NCBI GenBank assembly: GCA_030550585.1 | Contig: JAUQPB010000006.1 | Span: forward strand, 1 to 33,173 | DNA from: Thermoproteota archaeon | Lineage (GTDB): Archaea; Thermoproteota; Thermoprotei_A; Sulfolobales; Ignisphaeraceae | Direction: 5' to 3' | Length of the DNA: 33,173 nucleotides | Shown: positions 1 to 7,392 of the stretch, piece after piece | Layout of the letters: each line of letters begins with the position of its first letter | Numbering within the stretch: the first letter of the stretch is position 1 | The notes under the pieces: generated by a model | The model's input: the letters and a program-made list of their open reading frames with translations, nothing else | Told to the model about the DNA's origin: nothing | Database searches by the model: none | Program-made: the position numbers and the translations under genes

Positions 1-126
1 CACCACCAAACCTAGCCAAAGACAGAATTGCGAAAAAGATGACAAAACCAGTTATCCTTAATCAACATCACAGAACAGCACCAAAGAAAACCAAATTATT
101 AAACAAACTATGTAGAAACCACAACA

Positions 127-354
127 TCACCGATTCTCGGTAGCCACATAATCTTCACCATTACGATACCATTTAGCTTTCGGCAAATAGTTGATAAAAC
201 ATGAATACTTTACCTCCACTTTTTGTCTACATTTGTGACATAACAGTAGTTGGGATGCAAACCAGAAGATGTCGCGGTAAACATCACAATGAATCATAGA
301 ATAGAGCTGATAAAGTTTAACAGAGTCGCATTTTGAAGATATTCGTTCACGGTC
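127..354 (-). other. In-frame open extension after the HD gene stop, or separate small zinc-finger-like ORF
   Basis: After the TAA stop of the HD-domain gene, the same minus-strand frame stays open for 75 codons to a TGA at 127-129. An internal ATG at 297 would give a 56-residue protein. The translation contains a CHKC pair, two more Cys upstream and one downstream, and a basic aromatic tail (KAKWYRNGEDY), which suggests a small zinc-binding module. I do not recognise the family. No clear ribosome binding site precedes the ATG at 297. It could be a separate small gene, the remnant of a longer HD protein split by a new stop, or chance. Bases 1-126 show nothing I can support. Confidence 0.3.
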
Positions 355-885
355 TTAGCTGTTAATAACATCGGCAACAATCTTTTCCAGATTGTACTTT
401 TTGACCATTTCCATGATGTCTCTGTAGGCGTTGTCAACTATATCATCGACTTTGTAGCCAAGTCTCTTGTACTCTAATCCTATTAGATATGTCGCTATGT
501 AGTTGCATAGCTTAGCTAACTTAGATTCAAAATCTTTTTGCTCTAGATATTCTCTAAACAACTTTTTAACCAATGGATTATCAACATGCTCTTCAATTAA
601 ATTCAGCTCCAACTCCATTTTCATAGCACCTACTCGAAGAGAAACCATCTTAACGATATCGCCAGTAAAAGCTTCACTAACATCATGTAGTAGAGAGTAT
701 AGAACAAGCTTGCCAATGTCAACACTCTTAATCTTACTGCCAATCTCTATGCATATGTATGCTGTTAGAAAACTGTGATCTGCAACAGACTCAGCAATGC
801 TGCTTGGAACACCCCTCAACATCCACCCACTTCTAACCAATGATATTAAAGCTCTTGCAATCTGTACTAGCCTATTCTTTGTCAT
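355..885 (-). CDS. HD-domain hydrolase, YfbR/HDDC2-like 5'-nucleotidase family
   Basis: A 176-residue HD-superfamily protein of the YfbR/HDDC2 group, whose members remove phosphate from (deoxy)nucleoside monophosphates using a divalent metal. The visible signature is RSGW near residue 19, ESVADHS with His37, LLHD with His67-Asp68, and Glu71 three residues later. Length is normal. The helix that usually carries the last metal ligand as ADKL reads KLCNYIATYL here, so the expected Asp is Asn128; activity may be altered. The start is ATG at 885, with GGGGTGG about five bases upstream and an AT-rich box near 921-930. Family assignment is firm; catalytic competence is uncertain. Confidence 0.8.
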   Translation of the reverse strand: MTKNRLVQIARALISLVRSGWMLRGVPSSIAESVADHSFLTAYICIEIGSKIKSVDIGKLVLYSLLHDVSEAFTGDIVKMVSLRVGAMKMELELNLIEEHVDNPLVKKLFREYLEQKDFESKLAKLCNYIATYLIGLEYKRLGYKVDDIVDNAYRDIMEMVKKYNLEKIVADVINS

Positions 886-920
886 GGAACCACCCCATAC
901 TTAAGACAGTCACACACATT

Positions 921-930
921 TTTAATATAG
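921..930 (-). promoter_or_regulatory. Candidate TATA box for the HD-domain gene
   Basis: Read on the minus strand this is CTATATTAAA, about 40 bases before the ATG at 885. A transcript starting about 25 bases downstream would have a short leader carrying the GGGGTGG ribosome binding site. Position and composition are the only evidence. Confidence 0.4.
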
Positions 931-1007
931 AGTTTATGACAGTTCTGCAAAGTCTAATAGATTTAGATGTGTGTCTTGAATTATGTCTGCGAGGCAAAGA
1001 CTGAATT

Positions 1008-1013
1008 AAAAAA
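1008..1013 (-). terminator. Candidate T-run terminator after the YeeE/YedE gene
   Basis: A run of six T on the minus strand lies about 40 bases after the yeeE-like stop codon, before the HD gene promoter. Archaeal termination commonly uses T-rich tracts; no stem is required or seen. Confidence 0.3.
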
Positions 1014-1051
1014 GAGATTGTAATTAGGATTTACAAAAGATCGGCGTCGTG

Positions 1052-2287
1052 TCAAGCCCTTCCTCTCTTTAGTCTATACTCTTGATAGAAAAGAAATATT
1101 AGATATGTAGCTATAAATATTATGAATATTGCGTACGCTGCAATCCAGCCAATTACACCTGGTATGAAGATTCTTGGGTATTTAGTCAGGCTTTTGCTAA
1201 CAGTGTTGGCAAATATTGGATAGGCCAAAACCGTTGATATCAACCCTATTAGCGCTTTTAGATGGCCTTCGCCTACGCGCCATAGAATTCCTGATGCGCA
1301 ACCACCAACCATAGTGGCTCCAAATATGAATATCGCTCCTCCAATTACATTGGTTATGTAGACAGGCGAAACATTTATCGATATATCAGCCAAGCCCATG
1401 TATTTTAATGCATAAACACCTGTAGCCCCTGTGAGCATTGCTACAGCAATTCCCTTATGGATGTTGATTGCTCTTAGAGCCTCTGGCCCTCTAAGCAGAT
1501 CTCTGAATGCTGTTGCAAAGCAGAATCTCGCCCTCTGTAATATCATGCCCACAGTTACACCTATTAGCAATCCCCCAATCATGTGGCTTCCAATGTAGGC
1601 GTAATAGATAGATGCTAAAGCTATTATTATTAATGGTATAACTAACAATACATTATACTGGTTAGCTTCATGCTTTTTCTCATTGACAGAGCCTATTAAG
1701 AGATCAGCTTTCAGTTCTAGTCTAAACGTTTTCTCAGCTCTCCAAAGCACATATCTTTGTCCTAGATAGCCACCTACCAAAGCCCCTAACAGAAATGCAT
1801 ATCCGTGTAGACTCCAAGATGTTATAGCAGATAGAAAGCCTCCCCAATTGCATCCAAATGCCATTGAAACCCCCAATGCCATTAAAACACCTCCAATAAT
1901 ACTCTCAACAGCTCCTAGTCTATCTACTCCACGTAGACGAAATTCCTTAGACAGTATGGCAGCTATCATAGCACCTAAAATAAGCCCTATGTCACCAGCA
2001 CTTGTAGGCTCTAGAAGAGGCGGGGCTTTAGGTGTACCTGCTAGATCACCTAAGCCCACTAAGCTATATATGTGCTGACCCCAGTTTAGAAATCCCGTAT
2101 ATATAGTAAAAGGCTTTTTAACCCATACATATGATACAATGTTTATTAAACCTATTAAAATGCCTGCTACCACAACAGGCCAACCCTCTGGCCCGAAAAC
2201 CTTTCTAAAGTAGTTGCTCTCCAAATATTTCTTAAAGCTGTTAATGTCTTTGGTATCTGTCTTGCTATTTACAATGTGACTGGCCAT
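1052..2287 (-). CDS. YeeE/YedE-family sulfur (or selenium) transport membrane protein
   Basis: A 411-residue polytopic membrane protein of the YeeE/YedE family. Characterised relatives import thiosulfate through conserved Cys residues, and a YedE branch is linked to selenium use. The family signature is present in both halves: GCNWGG (Cys146), ARFCF (Cys256) and GGCASG (Cys330). Many hydrophobic segments run from about residue 37 to the C terminus, with a soluble N-terminal leader rich in K, D and S. Start ATG at 2287 has AGGTGG four bases upstream. It diverges from the tusA-selD-like run, and the shared palindromes in between suggest co-regulation. The substrate cannot be read from sequence. 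Confidence 0.85.
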   Translation of the reverse strand: MASHIVNSKTDTKDINSFKKYLESNYFRKVFGPEGWPVVVAGILIGLINIVSYVWVKKPFTIYTGFLNWGQHIYSLVGLGDLAGTPKAPPLLEPTSAGDIGLILGAMIAAILSKEFRLRGVDRLGAVESIIGGVLMALGVSMAFGCNWGGFLSAITSWSLHGYAFLLGALVGGYLGQRYVLWRAEKTFRLELKADLLIGSVNEKKHEANQYNVLLVIPLIIIALASIYYAYIGSHMIGGLLIGVTVGMILQRARFCFATAFRDLLRGPEALRAINIHKGIAVAMLTGATGVYALKYMGLADISINVSPVYITNVIGGAIFIFGATMVGGCASGILWRVGEGHLKALIGLISTVLAYPIFANTVSKSLTKYPRIFIPGVIGWIAAYAIFIIFIATYLIFLFYQEYRLKRGRA

Positions 2288-2298
2288 TATACCACCTA

Positions 2299-2309
2299 TA
2301 ACATTGTTA
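2299..2309. promoter_or_regulatory. Candidate operator (TAACATTGTTA) at the yeeE start
   Basis: An 11-base perfect palindrome, TAACATTGTTA, lies 12 bases upstream of the yeeE-like ATG. Its minus-strand context TGTTATAGGTG is identical to that in front of the divergent tusA gene, where a longer version of the same palindrome occurs. The paired occurrence suggests a shared regulator; a single 11-base palindrome alone would not. Confidence 0.45.
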
Positions 2310-2395
2310 ATATAGTAAGAATTGTTAGCGTAAATTAGGAATTATGCCTTTAACACAATTCCTCATATTTTTTGTATGTATTCAAATTCGTAATG

Positions 2396-2405
2396 CTTAT
2401 ATATT
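2396..2405 (+). promoter_or_regulatory. Candidate TATA box for the tusA-selD-like operon
   Basis: CTTATATATT sits about 38 bases before the ATG at 2439. Transcription starting 25-27 bases downstream would begin near 2426, inside the palindrome at 2414-2428, so a repressor bound there could block initiation. Confidence 0.45.
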
Positions 2406-2413
2406 CACACATT

Positions 2414-2428
2414 TATAACACTGTTATA
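2414..2428. promoter_or_regulatory. Candidate operator (TATAACACTGTTATA) at the tusA start
   Basis: A 15-base perfect palindrome centred on 2421, between the TATA-like box and the first tusA start. It overlaps the predicted transcription start and runs directly into the GGTG ribosome binding site. It shares the TAACAnTGTTA core with the element in front of the divergent transporter gene. Confidence 0.45.
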
Positions 2429-2438
2429 GGTGTTTTAC

Positions 2439-2693
2439 ATGGTGAGATTCGCGAAGATTGGCGACAATAAGTATGTGCTTGATGTCAAAGGGTTTGTATG
2501 CCCATATCCAGTCATATATACTAGAAAAGCTCTTTCACAAATCAATGCTGGCGATGTCTTAGAGGTTATAACTGACAATCCACCGTCTTGTGAGAATGTG
2601 CCAAAAGCTGTTGAAGCTGATGGTCACGAGGTATTAGGTGTTGAGAATATCGATAGAGGTGTTTGGAGAATAGTTATCAGGAAGAGGAGGTAG
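2439..2693 (+). CDS. tusA: TusA-family sulfur carrier (first copy)
   Basis: An 84-residue TusA/SirA-family protein. TusA proteins carry sulfur (or selenium) as a persulfide on the Cys of a CPxP motif and pass it to partner enzymes. The motif appears as DVKGFVCPYP near residue 21, followed by the usual alpha/beta fold with NPPSCENVPK, which supplies a second Cys. The ATG at 2439 is preferred because GGTG lies about six bases upstream; an in-frame GTG at 2430 is possible and would be nearly leaderless. The selD-like gene follows six bases after the stop. The acceptor is not known. Confidence 0.88.
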   Translation: MVRFAKIGDNKYVLDVKGFVCPYPVIYTRKALSQINAGDVLEVITDNPPSCENVPKAVEADGHEVLGVENIDRGVWRIVIRKRR

Positions 2694-2699
2694 TAGCTC

Positions 2700-4118
2700 A
2701 TGTTTGAAGAGATTATCAAGAGGGTTGAGTATTATAAGAAACTTGGCTTAAATCCACTTGCACTTGCCACTGGATGCGCTGTTAAAGTCGATCTTCTAAG
2801 AGTTGTTTACCCTGCTTTAAAGATTATTAGAGATGAACTCAAAAACTTTAAGTTTTTCATAGCGCCTAGAGAAGATGCTTTAGTTGTGCCTGGCTATGCC
2901 GATGAGATTTACAGGGCTATATACCCTCTTGGAGTTGATATCGATGTAGACAATAGTTTGAATAGATTGAATAGATATGGAAAGCTCTATTCTGTTACAG
3001 TTGTCCAAGTGTATCAGAGATATGCTGATTCTCCAGAGGGGTTTATCAACAAAATTCTACCTGTATATAGAGGCCTTGCCAAAAGTGGTTTAGAGATAGT
3101 AATTGGAAAGGGACACTCAATCATAACCCCGTTTCCAGAAGACGAGTTTTCACTTTTCGACTTAATACCTCCGCCAACTAGGCTAGAGGGCTTCACAGCT
3201 ATTAACAACGATACAATTCATATTATAGACCCATCTCAAGAGCCTGGAGACTTTAAGCAGGTTAGCGGGGCTTTGAGTAACTCACTTAATGACATATTTG
3301 CCTTAGGTGTGTACAGGGATCTGAGAATCGCACCTGTGGTAAACGCTCCTAGCGAAGAGCTTTTAGAAAAGCTGTTAAGGAATGTAGACCTATACTCAAA
3401 ACAATATGGTGTTAAGGTAGTTGATGTGACGCAACCGAAGAAAGGAAGATTGTTGATGGGGGCAACAGCTATAGGGTACACAGACAAGGCTCCACCACTA
3501 TTTGAGGACAAGGTTGGAAAGGGTATGAAGCTCATTATAACAAGGCCTATGGGGGAACTAGCACCACTAAATCTATACTTGTCTTGTATAATAGATGAGA
3601 GTCTTGTCAAAGATCTGGAGAGTCAAGGCATAGATGTGGGATATCTTGAGAAGATAAAGAATGAAGTTGTTGACCTCATATCCAAGCCCAATATAGATGC
3701 TGCAAAGGTTATATACAAGTATCTGCCGCCTAGCAAAGAGGAGTACAAACCAGGCGAGCACATAGCTGTTACAACAGATGTTACAGGGCCTGGCATACTT
3801 GTTGTGAAAGAACTTGCAGAAAGAACAAATACGAAGATAAGATTGTACACAGTACCCCTTCTATATCCAGAGATATCAGAGATAGCCACAAAGCTATATG
3901 TAATTCCAAACGCTACAAGCGGAACCAACGGACCATTCATAATTGTTGCACCTGATGAGATAGCTGAGGATGTGGTCAGAGACCTGAAGTCACTAGGACT
4001 AAAACCGGCTATAATAGGCGAGGTTGTCGATGTTGGCGAACCAGAGGTTGAAGCACCCAAATCGCTGGAGAGGTTTGTAGCTGATAGAAAGGTACTTGCG
4101 CAATTTAGATTGGTCTAG
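2700..4118 (+). CDS. SelD-like kinase (AIR synthase superfamily), putative chalcogen-activating enzyme
   Basis: A 472-residue relative of selenophosphate synthetase SelD, which makes selenophosphate from ATP and selenide. ATGCAVKVD at residues 23-31 matches the SelD catalytic loop: Cys26 and Lys29 keep the Cys-x-x-Lys spacing of the bacterial Cys/Sec and Lys, while the second Cys of GCGCK is Val. A segment SNSLNDIFALG corresponds to the SelD stretch ending in SDVYAMGG. The protein is about 120 residues longer than typical SelD. No Sec machinery is visible nearby; the neighbours are TusA carriers and an E1-like enzyme. It may activate sulfide or selenide for another acceptor. GGAGGT precedes the ATG by about nine bases. 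Confidence 0.72.
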   Translation: MFEEIIKRVEYYKKLGLNPLALATGCAVKVDLLRVVYPALKIIRDELKNFKFFIAPREDALVVPGYADEIYRAIYPLGVDIDVDNSLNRLNRYGKLYSVTVVQVYQRYADSPEGFINKILPVYRGLAKSGLEIVIGKGHSIITPFPEDEFSLFDLIPPPTRLEGFTAINNDTIHIIDPSQEPGDFKQVSGALSNSLNDIFALGVYRDLRIAPVVNAPSEELLEKLLRNVDLYSKQYGVKVVDVTQPKKGRLLMGATAIGYTDKAPPLFEDKVGKGMKLIITRPMGELAPLNLYLSCIIDESLVKDLESQGIDVGYLEKIKNEVVDLISKPNIDAAKVIYKYLPPSKEEYKPGEHIAVTTDVTGPGILVVKELAERTNTKIRLYTVPLLYPEISEIATKLYVIPNATSGTNGPFIIVAPDEIAEDVVRDLKSLGLKPAIIGEVVDVGEPEVEAPKSLERFVADRKVLAQFRLV

Positions 4119-4128
4119 GGGTAGGGAA

Positions 4129-4425
4129 GTGCTTAAAGCATCTTCTATTACTATTTGTGGAGAGGTTAAAGGTGTTGGATTTAGAAGATATGTTTGGAGA
4201 ATAGCAAAGACGCTTAACTTGAGAGGATTTGTAGAAAACATGCCTAATAGTAATTGTGTTAAGATATATGTTGAAGGCGCAGATAGCGAGATACGCGAGT
4301 TAGTGAATAGAATACTTCAGAATAGGGTGTACACTATTACTAATATAAATGTGGTAGACCATGAATATAGAGGATTGTACACGGATTTCACAATCGTAAA
4401 GTGTGTTGGTGAAGAAGAGGTTTAG
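4129..4425 (+). CDS. Acylphosphatase-family protein
   Basis: A 98-residue acylphosphatase-fold protein. Family enzymes hydrolyse acyl phosphates using an Arg in the phosphate-binding loop and an Asn. Both are visible: KGVGFRR supplies the loop Arg, and GFVEN supplies the Asn. The GTG at 4129 is chosen because a purine-rich GGGGTAGGGAA lies just upstream and because the homologous region begins a few residues later; an upstream TTG at 4096 would overlap the selD-like gene. It sits ten bases after that gene and four bases before the second tusA, so it belongs to the same operon. Its substrate here is unknown; a role in clearing a mixed anhydride made by the kinase or E1 enzyme is only a guess. 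Confidence 0.78.
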   Translation: MLKASSITICGEVKGVGFRRYVWRIAKTLNLRGFVENMPNSNCVKIYVEGADSEIRELVNRILQNRVYTITNINVVDHEYRGLYTDFTIVKCVGEEEV

Positions 4426-4429
4426 ATAT

Positions 4430-4657
4430 GTGAAGGTGCTAGATTTCAGAGGTGAGGAATGTCCTCATCCACTAGTCAAGACCGTTAGAGAACTCTCTAA
4501 GGCGCGTAAAGGGGAAGAAATAATTGTATTGACAACATCAAAGCTATGTGTTGATATGATTAAAGAGTCTGTTGAGGCATTTAATATTGGAGAGATTAAT
4601 ATATGCGAAAAGAATGGGTACTATGAAATTAGGCTTAGAAAAACAGTTGAGTTTTAA
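4430..4657 (+). CDS. tusA: TusA-family sulfur carrier (second copy)
   Basis: A 75-residue TusA-family protein, divergent from the first copy. The active motif is DFRGEECPHP, with Cys in the CPxP position about residue 11; a second Cys occurs in TSKLCVDM and a third in NICEK. The GTG at 4430 gives the standard family length and starts five bases after the acylphosphatase stop; in-frame GTG codons at 4403 and 4409 are alternatives that overlap it. Two TusA proteins in one operon suggest a relay, or carriers dedicated to different partners. Confidence 0.82.
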   Translation: MKVLDFRGEECPHPLVKTVRELSKARKGEEIIVLTTSKLCVDMIKESVEAFNIGEINICEKNGYYEIRLRKTVEF

Positions 4658-4696
4658 GATATACAATAGCCATTATAGCCGATATAGTGATTTTGT

Positions 4697-5728
4697 ATGA
4701 GCATTAGGAAAGGTGTTGCAGATTTTATTGAAAGATACTCTAGACAGCTACTTGTTATTGGAATTGAAAAACAGTTAAAATTGTCTAGCTCTAGAATAGC
4801 CATTATAGGCTGTGGTGCTACAGGTAGTAGCGTGGCCGAGGCACTTGCTAGAGCTGGCGTTGGCTTTATTAGAATTGTTGATAGAGATGTTGTAGAGATG
4901 AACAATATTCATAGAACACATCTGTTTAAAGAAGAAGATGCCTTGAAGAGAATGCCAAAGGCTATTGCATGTAGAAAACATTTAAAGGAAATCAATAGTA
5001 ATGCTGAGGTTGAGGCCATTGTAGACGATGTAGATGCCGATAATATTCAAGATATTATCGGGGATGTGGATCTCGTTATAGACGGCACTGACAACATGGA
5101 CACGAGATATCTAATAAACGAGGCTTGTGTAAAACTTGGCAAGCCCTGGGTTATGATCGGTGTTGAGAGATGGTATGGGAATACAAAGCTTATTGTACCA
5201 GAGAAAACAGCTTGTTTAAAATGTTTCATTCCTAGAGCTAGGACAAGGGAAAATGTGTGTGAAATTCTTGGTGTAATGCCAATAGCTATAAATTTGACGG
5301 TATCTGTGGCACTATCTATCGCAATAAGATATCTAATTGAAAATGAGGTAGATGAGTATTTGTATATAGTTGATGCATATGAAGCAATAATTGAAAAAGC
5401 TTATGTGAGGAGGAACAGCTCTTGTCCTGTATGTATTCACAAACAATTTGATTTTCTGAGAAGAGAAAGAGAAAATGTAAAGATTTTATGTGGTGCAAAG
5501 GCGGTTAAAATAGTGCCTGAAAATCGCATAGAGCTAGATTTTGCAAAGTTAACCAATTCTAACATAGTTAAGAATTTGATGGTATTTGACGACAATGTGG
5601 CTTATGGTGTAGTAGACGGCTTTGAAGTGATGATTCTACGTAATGGAAAATTATTTGTGAAGGGGACAACAGATAAGAGCTGTGCCCTAGAACTATATAA
5701 GAAGATAGTGAATGGCGTTACCAAATGA
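4697..5728 (+). CDS. ThiF/MoeB/HesA-family E1-like adenylating enzyme
   Basis: A 343-residue E1-like protein. These enzymes adenylate the C-terminal glycine of a ubiquitin-like sulfur carrier, or a related group, before sulfur transfer. Visible features are RYSRQLL (13-19), the nucleotide loop IGCGATGSS (37-45), an Asp near residue 62, NNIHR with Arg73, DGTDN (129-133), zinc pairs CLKC (173-176) and CPVC (243-246), and Cys188 near the usual catalytic-Cys region. The last 80 residues form an extra domain seen in archaeal members. It is the last gene of the sulfur island. No ubiquitin-like partner ending in GG is encoded here, so it may work with a SAMP/ThiS-type protein elsewhere or in a non-canonical way. 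Confidence 0.8.
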   Translation: MSIRKGVADFIERYSRQLLVIGIEKQLKLSSSRIAIIGCGATGSSVAEALARAGVGFIRIVDRDVVEMNNIHRTHLFKEEDALKRMPKAIACRKHLKEINSNAEVEAIVDDVDADNIQDIIGDVDLVIDGTDNMDTRYLINEACVKLGKPWVMIGVERWYGNTKLIVPEKTACLKCFIPRARTRENVCEILGVMPIAINLTVSVALSIAIRYLIENEVDEYLYIVDAYEAIIEKAYVRRNSSCPVCIHKQFDFLRRERENVKILCGAKAVKIVPENRIELDFAKLTNSNIVKNLMVFDDNVAYGVVDGFEVMILRNGKLFVKGTTDKSCALELYKKIVNGVTK

Positions 5729-5789
5729 CTTTGTCTGTAAGGCTCTAATGCAACAGCACGCCACTAATGTTTTTCTTAATATTCGAAAG

Positions 5790-6755
5790 TCATACTGTTA
5801 CAATGCCTTGGATATAGTCCCACACTATCTTTGGGACTGCTCTACCCATCCATAAAACGTCTTGTTGTGATATTATAGTGCCTATTGCTATGGGTTCTAG
5901 TCCTATGCTTTTCAGCCTCTCCAGAACCTCTTCCTCGCATCCAGGCTTAGCTATTAGCAGAGGTATGTACTCTTCATTAGATGCTAGAACAGCTATCTGC
6001 AAATCTACACCAACTCTTTTTGAATATTCTATTGCTAGCGGGTGCAGCATTTTAGATGGGTCTTCATCTATGTACACACCAGCTTCGCTGACCTCACTTA
6101 GCTGCTGAAGTGTTTCTGCAAATGTGTCGCTTATGTCTATAGAGCCTTCTAGACATGATCTGCAATGCTCTATAACATCAACTATTTGTTTGCATGGCAT
6201 TGGCCTACAGCTGAATTTGCGTACCTCGTCGATGCTAGGCGTTCTCTTCTTGGCATACTCCATATACCCTATCAGAGATAGCCCTATTCTTCTAGGCAAT
6301 ATAATTTTGCTTAGTTCTCTAGCTCTTCTTGGGAGGGGCCTGTTGTTGCACTCTCCCAGAATGAAAACATCTATCCAGTCGTCGTAGCCTATATTCGTAT
6401 CTATATTCTCTATATAGCCTCCGAACACGTCGACAGCATCTTCAACCCCTTTAATGATATCCTCTACAAAATCAGAATTCTCAGGCTTAACACCAACTGA
6501 GATGGCGTATACATATGGTCTACACCCCTTTGCAATAACATCGCTAACAGCTCCCACAACCCCCCTAAAGCCAAAATCTCTATAGCTACACCAGGGGTAG
6601 AGGGCTCTAGAAGCTGCAAATCCATCAACCTTAACAACAAAATATCTTCCACCAACCTCTATAGCTCCTGCATCGTCAAACCATGTTAGAAGGGATCTGG
6701 GATGCCTCTTAACCTTTCTAGCCAATTTCTTGATAATTTCATCTAGTTTACCCAC
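5790..6755 (-). CDS. thiL: ThiL-like thiamine-monophosphate kinase (AIR synthase superfamily)
   Basis: A 321-residue AIR-synthase/ThiL-type protein, last gene of a thiM-thiE-thiL operon. ThiL phosphorylates thiamine phosphate to the active diphosphate. The family signature is DDAGAIEVGG near residue 28, then VKVDGF and AVSDVIAKGCRPY, which match the metal- and ATP-binding strands. It is divergent: the bacterial metal-loop segment ending in His-Phe is not recognisable. The GTG at 6755 is preferred because GGTGG lies six bases upstream, one base after the thiE stop; a GTG at 6764 overlaps thiE. Assignment rests on fold motifs and on the two thiamine genes upstream. Confidence 0.75.
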   Translation of the reverse strand: MGKLDEIIKKLARKVKRHPRSLLTWFDDAGAIEVGGRYFVVKVDGFAASRALYPWCSYRDFGFRGVVGAVSDVIAKGCRPYVYAISVGVKPENSDFVEDIIKGVEDAVDVFGGYIENIDTNIGYDDWIDVFILGECNNRPLPRRARELSKIILPRRIGLSLIGYMEYAKKRTPSIDEVRKFSCRPMPCKQIVDVIEHCRSCLEGSIDISDTFAETLQQLSEVSEAGVYIDEDPSKMLHPLAIEYSKRVGVDLQIAVLASNEEYIPLLIAKPGCEEEVLERLKSIGLEPIAIGTIISQQDVLWMGRAVPKIVWDYIQGIVTV

Positions 6756-6756
6756 C

Positions 6757-7392
6757 TTACCCACCTGGTTTTAGTATTTCGTCTACAATTTTTCTAAGCT
6801 CTAGAGTAGCTCTATAAACATCTTCAGCGGCCATAACAGCTGATATAACGGCTACCCCTACGACACCTGTCCTAAGAACCTCTCTAACATTATCCCTGTT
6901 TATACCCCCTATGGCGACAACGGGTATGGACACAATCTCAACTATCTTCTTTAGACCCTCCAATCCAATGACTCTTGCATCTGGCTTCGATGGTGTTGGG
7001 TATACCGATCCAGCTCCTAGGAAATGGGCACCCTCTTTCTCAGCATTTAAAGCCTCTTCAACACTGTATACAGAAGCCCCGATAATTAGGTTTGGGGCTA
7101 TTTCACGGGCTATTCTAATAGGCATGTCCTCAGGGCCTAGCTGAACACCATCTGCGTTTGTAGCCAATGCAACGTCTATCCTATCATCGACAAAGTATAG
7201 AGCTCCATAATCTCTGGTCAGCCTCCTAACCCCCCTACCTATCTCCACCATTTCACGTGTAGACGACTCCTTTAATCTAAGCTGAATAGATGTTGCACCA
7301 CCTTTCAATGCCTCCTCAACAGATTTTACAACATCTGGCTTCAACTTTTTATCTGTTATAACAAGAAGTCTAAGTCTCTCAGCCAGTCTCAA
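6757..7392 (-). CDS. thiE: Thiamine-phosphate synthase ThiE
   Basis: A 211-residue TIM-barrel enzyme that joins HMP pyrophosphate and thiazole phosphate to make thiamine monophosphate. Family motifs are in order: SIQLRLKE (pyrophosphate and pyrimidine binding), VDDRIDVALATNADGVQLG, GAGSVYPTPSK (thiazole phosphate loop), and IGGINRDNV for phosphate binding near the C terminus. Length is standard. The TTG at 7392 overlaps the thiM stop by 14 bases, indicating translational coupling; GAGAGAGA precedes it. It feeds the thiL-like gene directly downstream. Confidence 0.93.
   Translation of the reverse strand: MRLAERLRLLVITDKKLKPDVVKSVEEALKGGATSIQLRLKESSTREMVEIGRGVRRLTRDYGALYFVDDRIDVALATNADGVQLGPEDMPIRIAREIAPNLIIGASVYSVEEALNAEKEGAHFLGAGSVYPTPSKPDARVIGLEGLKKIVEIVSIPVVAIGGINRDNVREVLRTGVVGVAVISAVMAAEDVYRATLELRKIVDEILKPGG

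Noticed and set aside
3623-4060. 145-codon minus-strand open frame inside the SelD-like gene
   Set aside because: Antisense shadow of a clearly conserved gene, with low-complexity Ser/Thr composition typical of such frames.
2700-4118. True selenocysteine system
   Set aside because: No SelA/SelB-type gene, Sec tRNA or in-frame TGA flanked by conserved sequence was seen; crenarchaea are not known to use selenocysteine.
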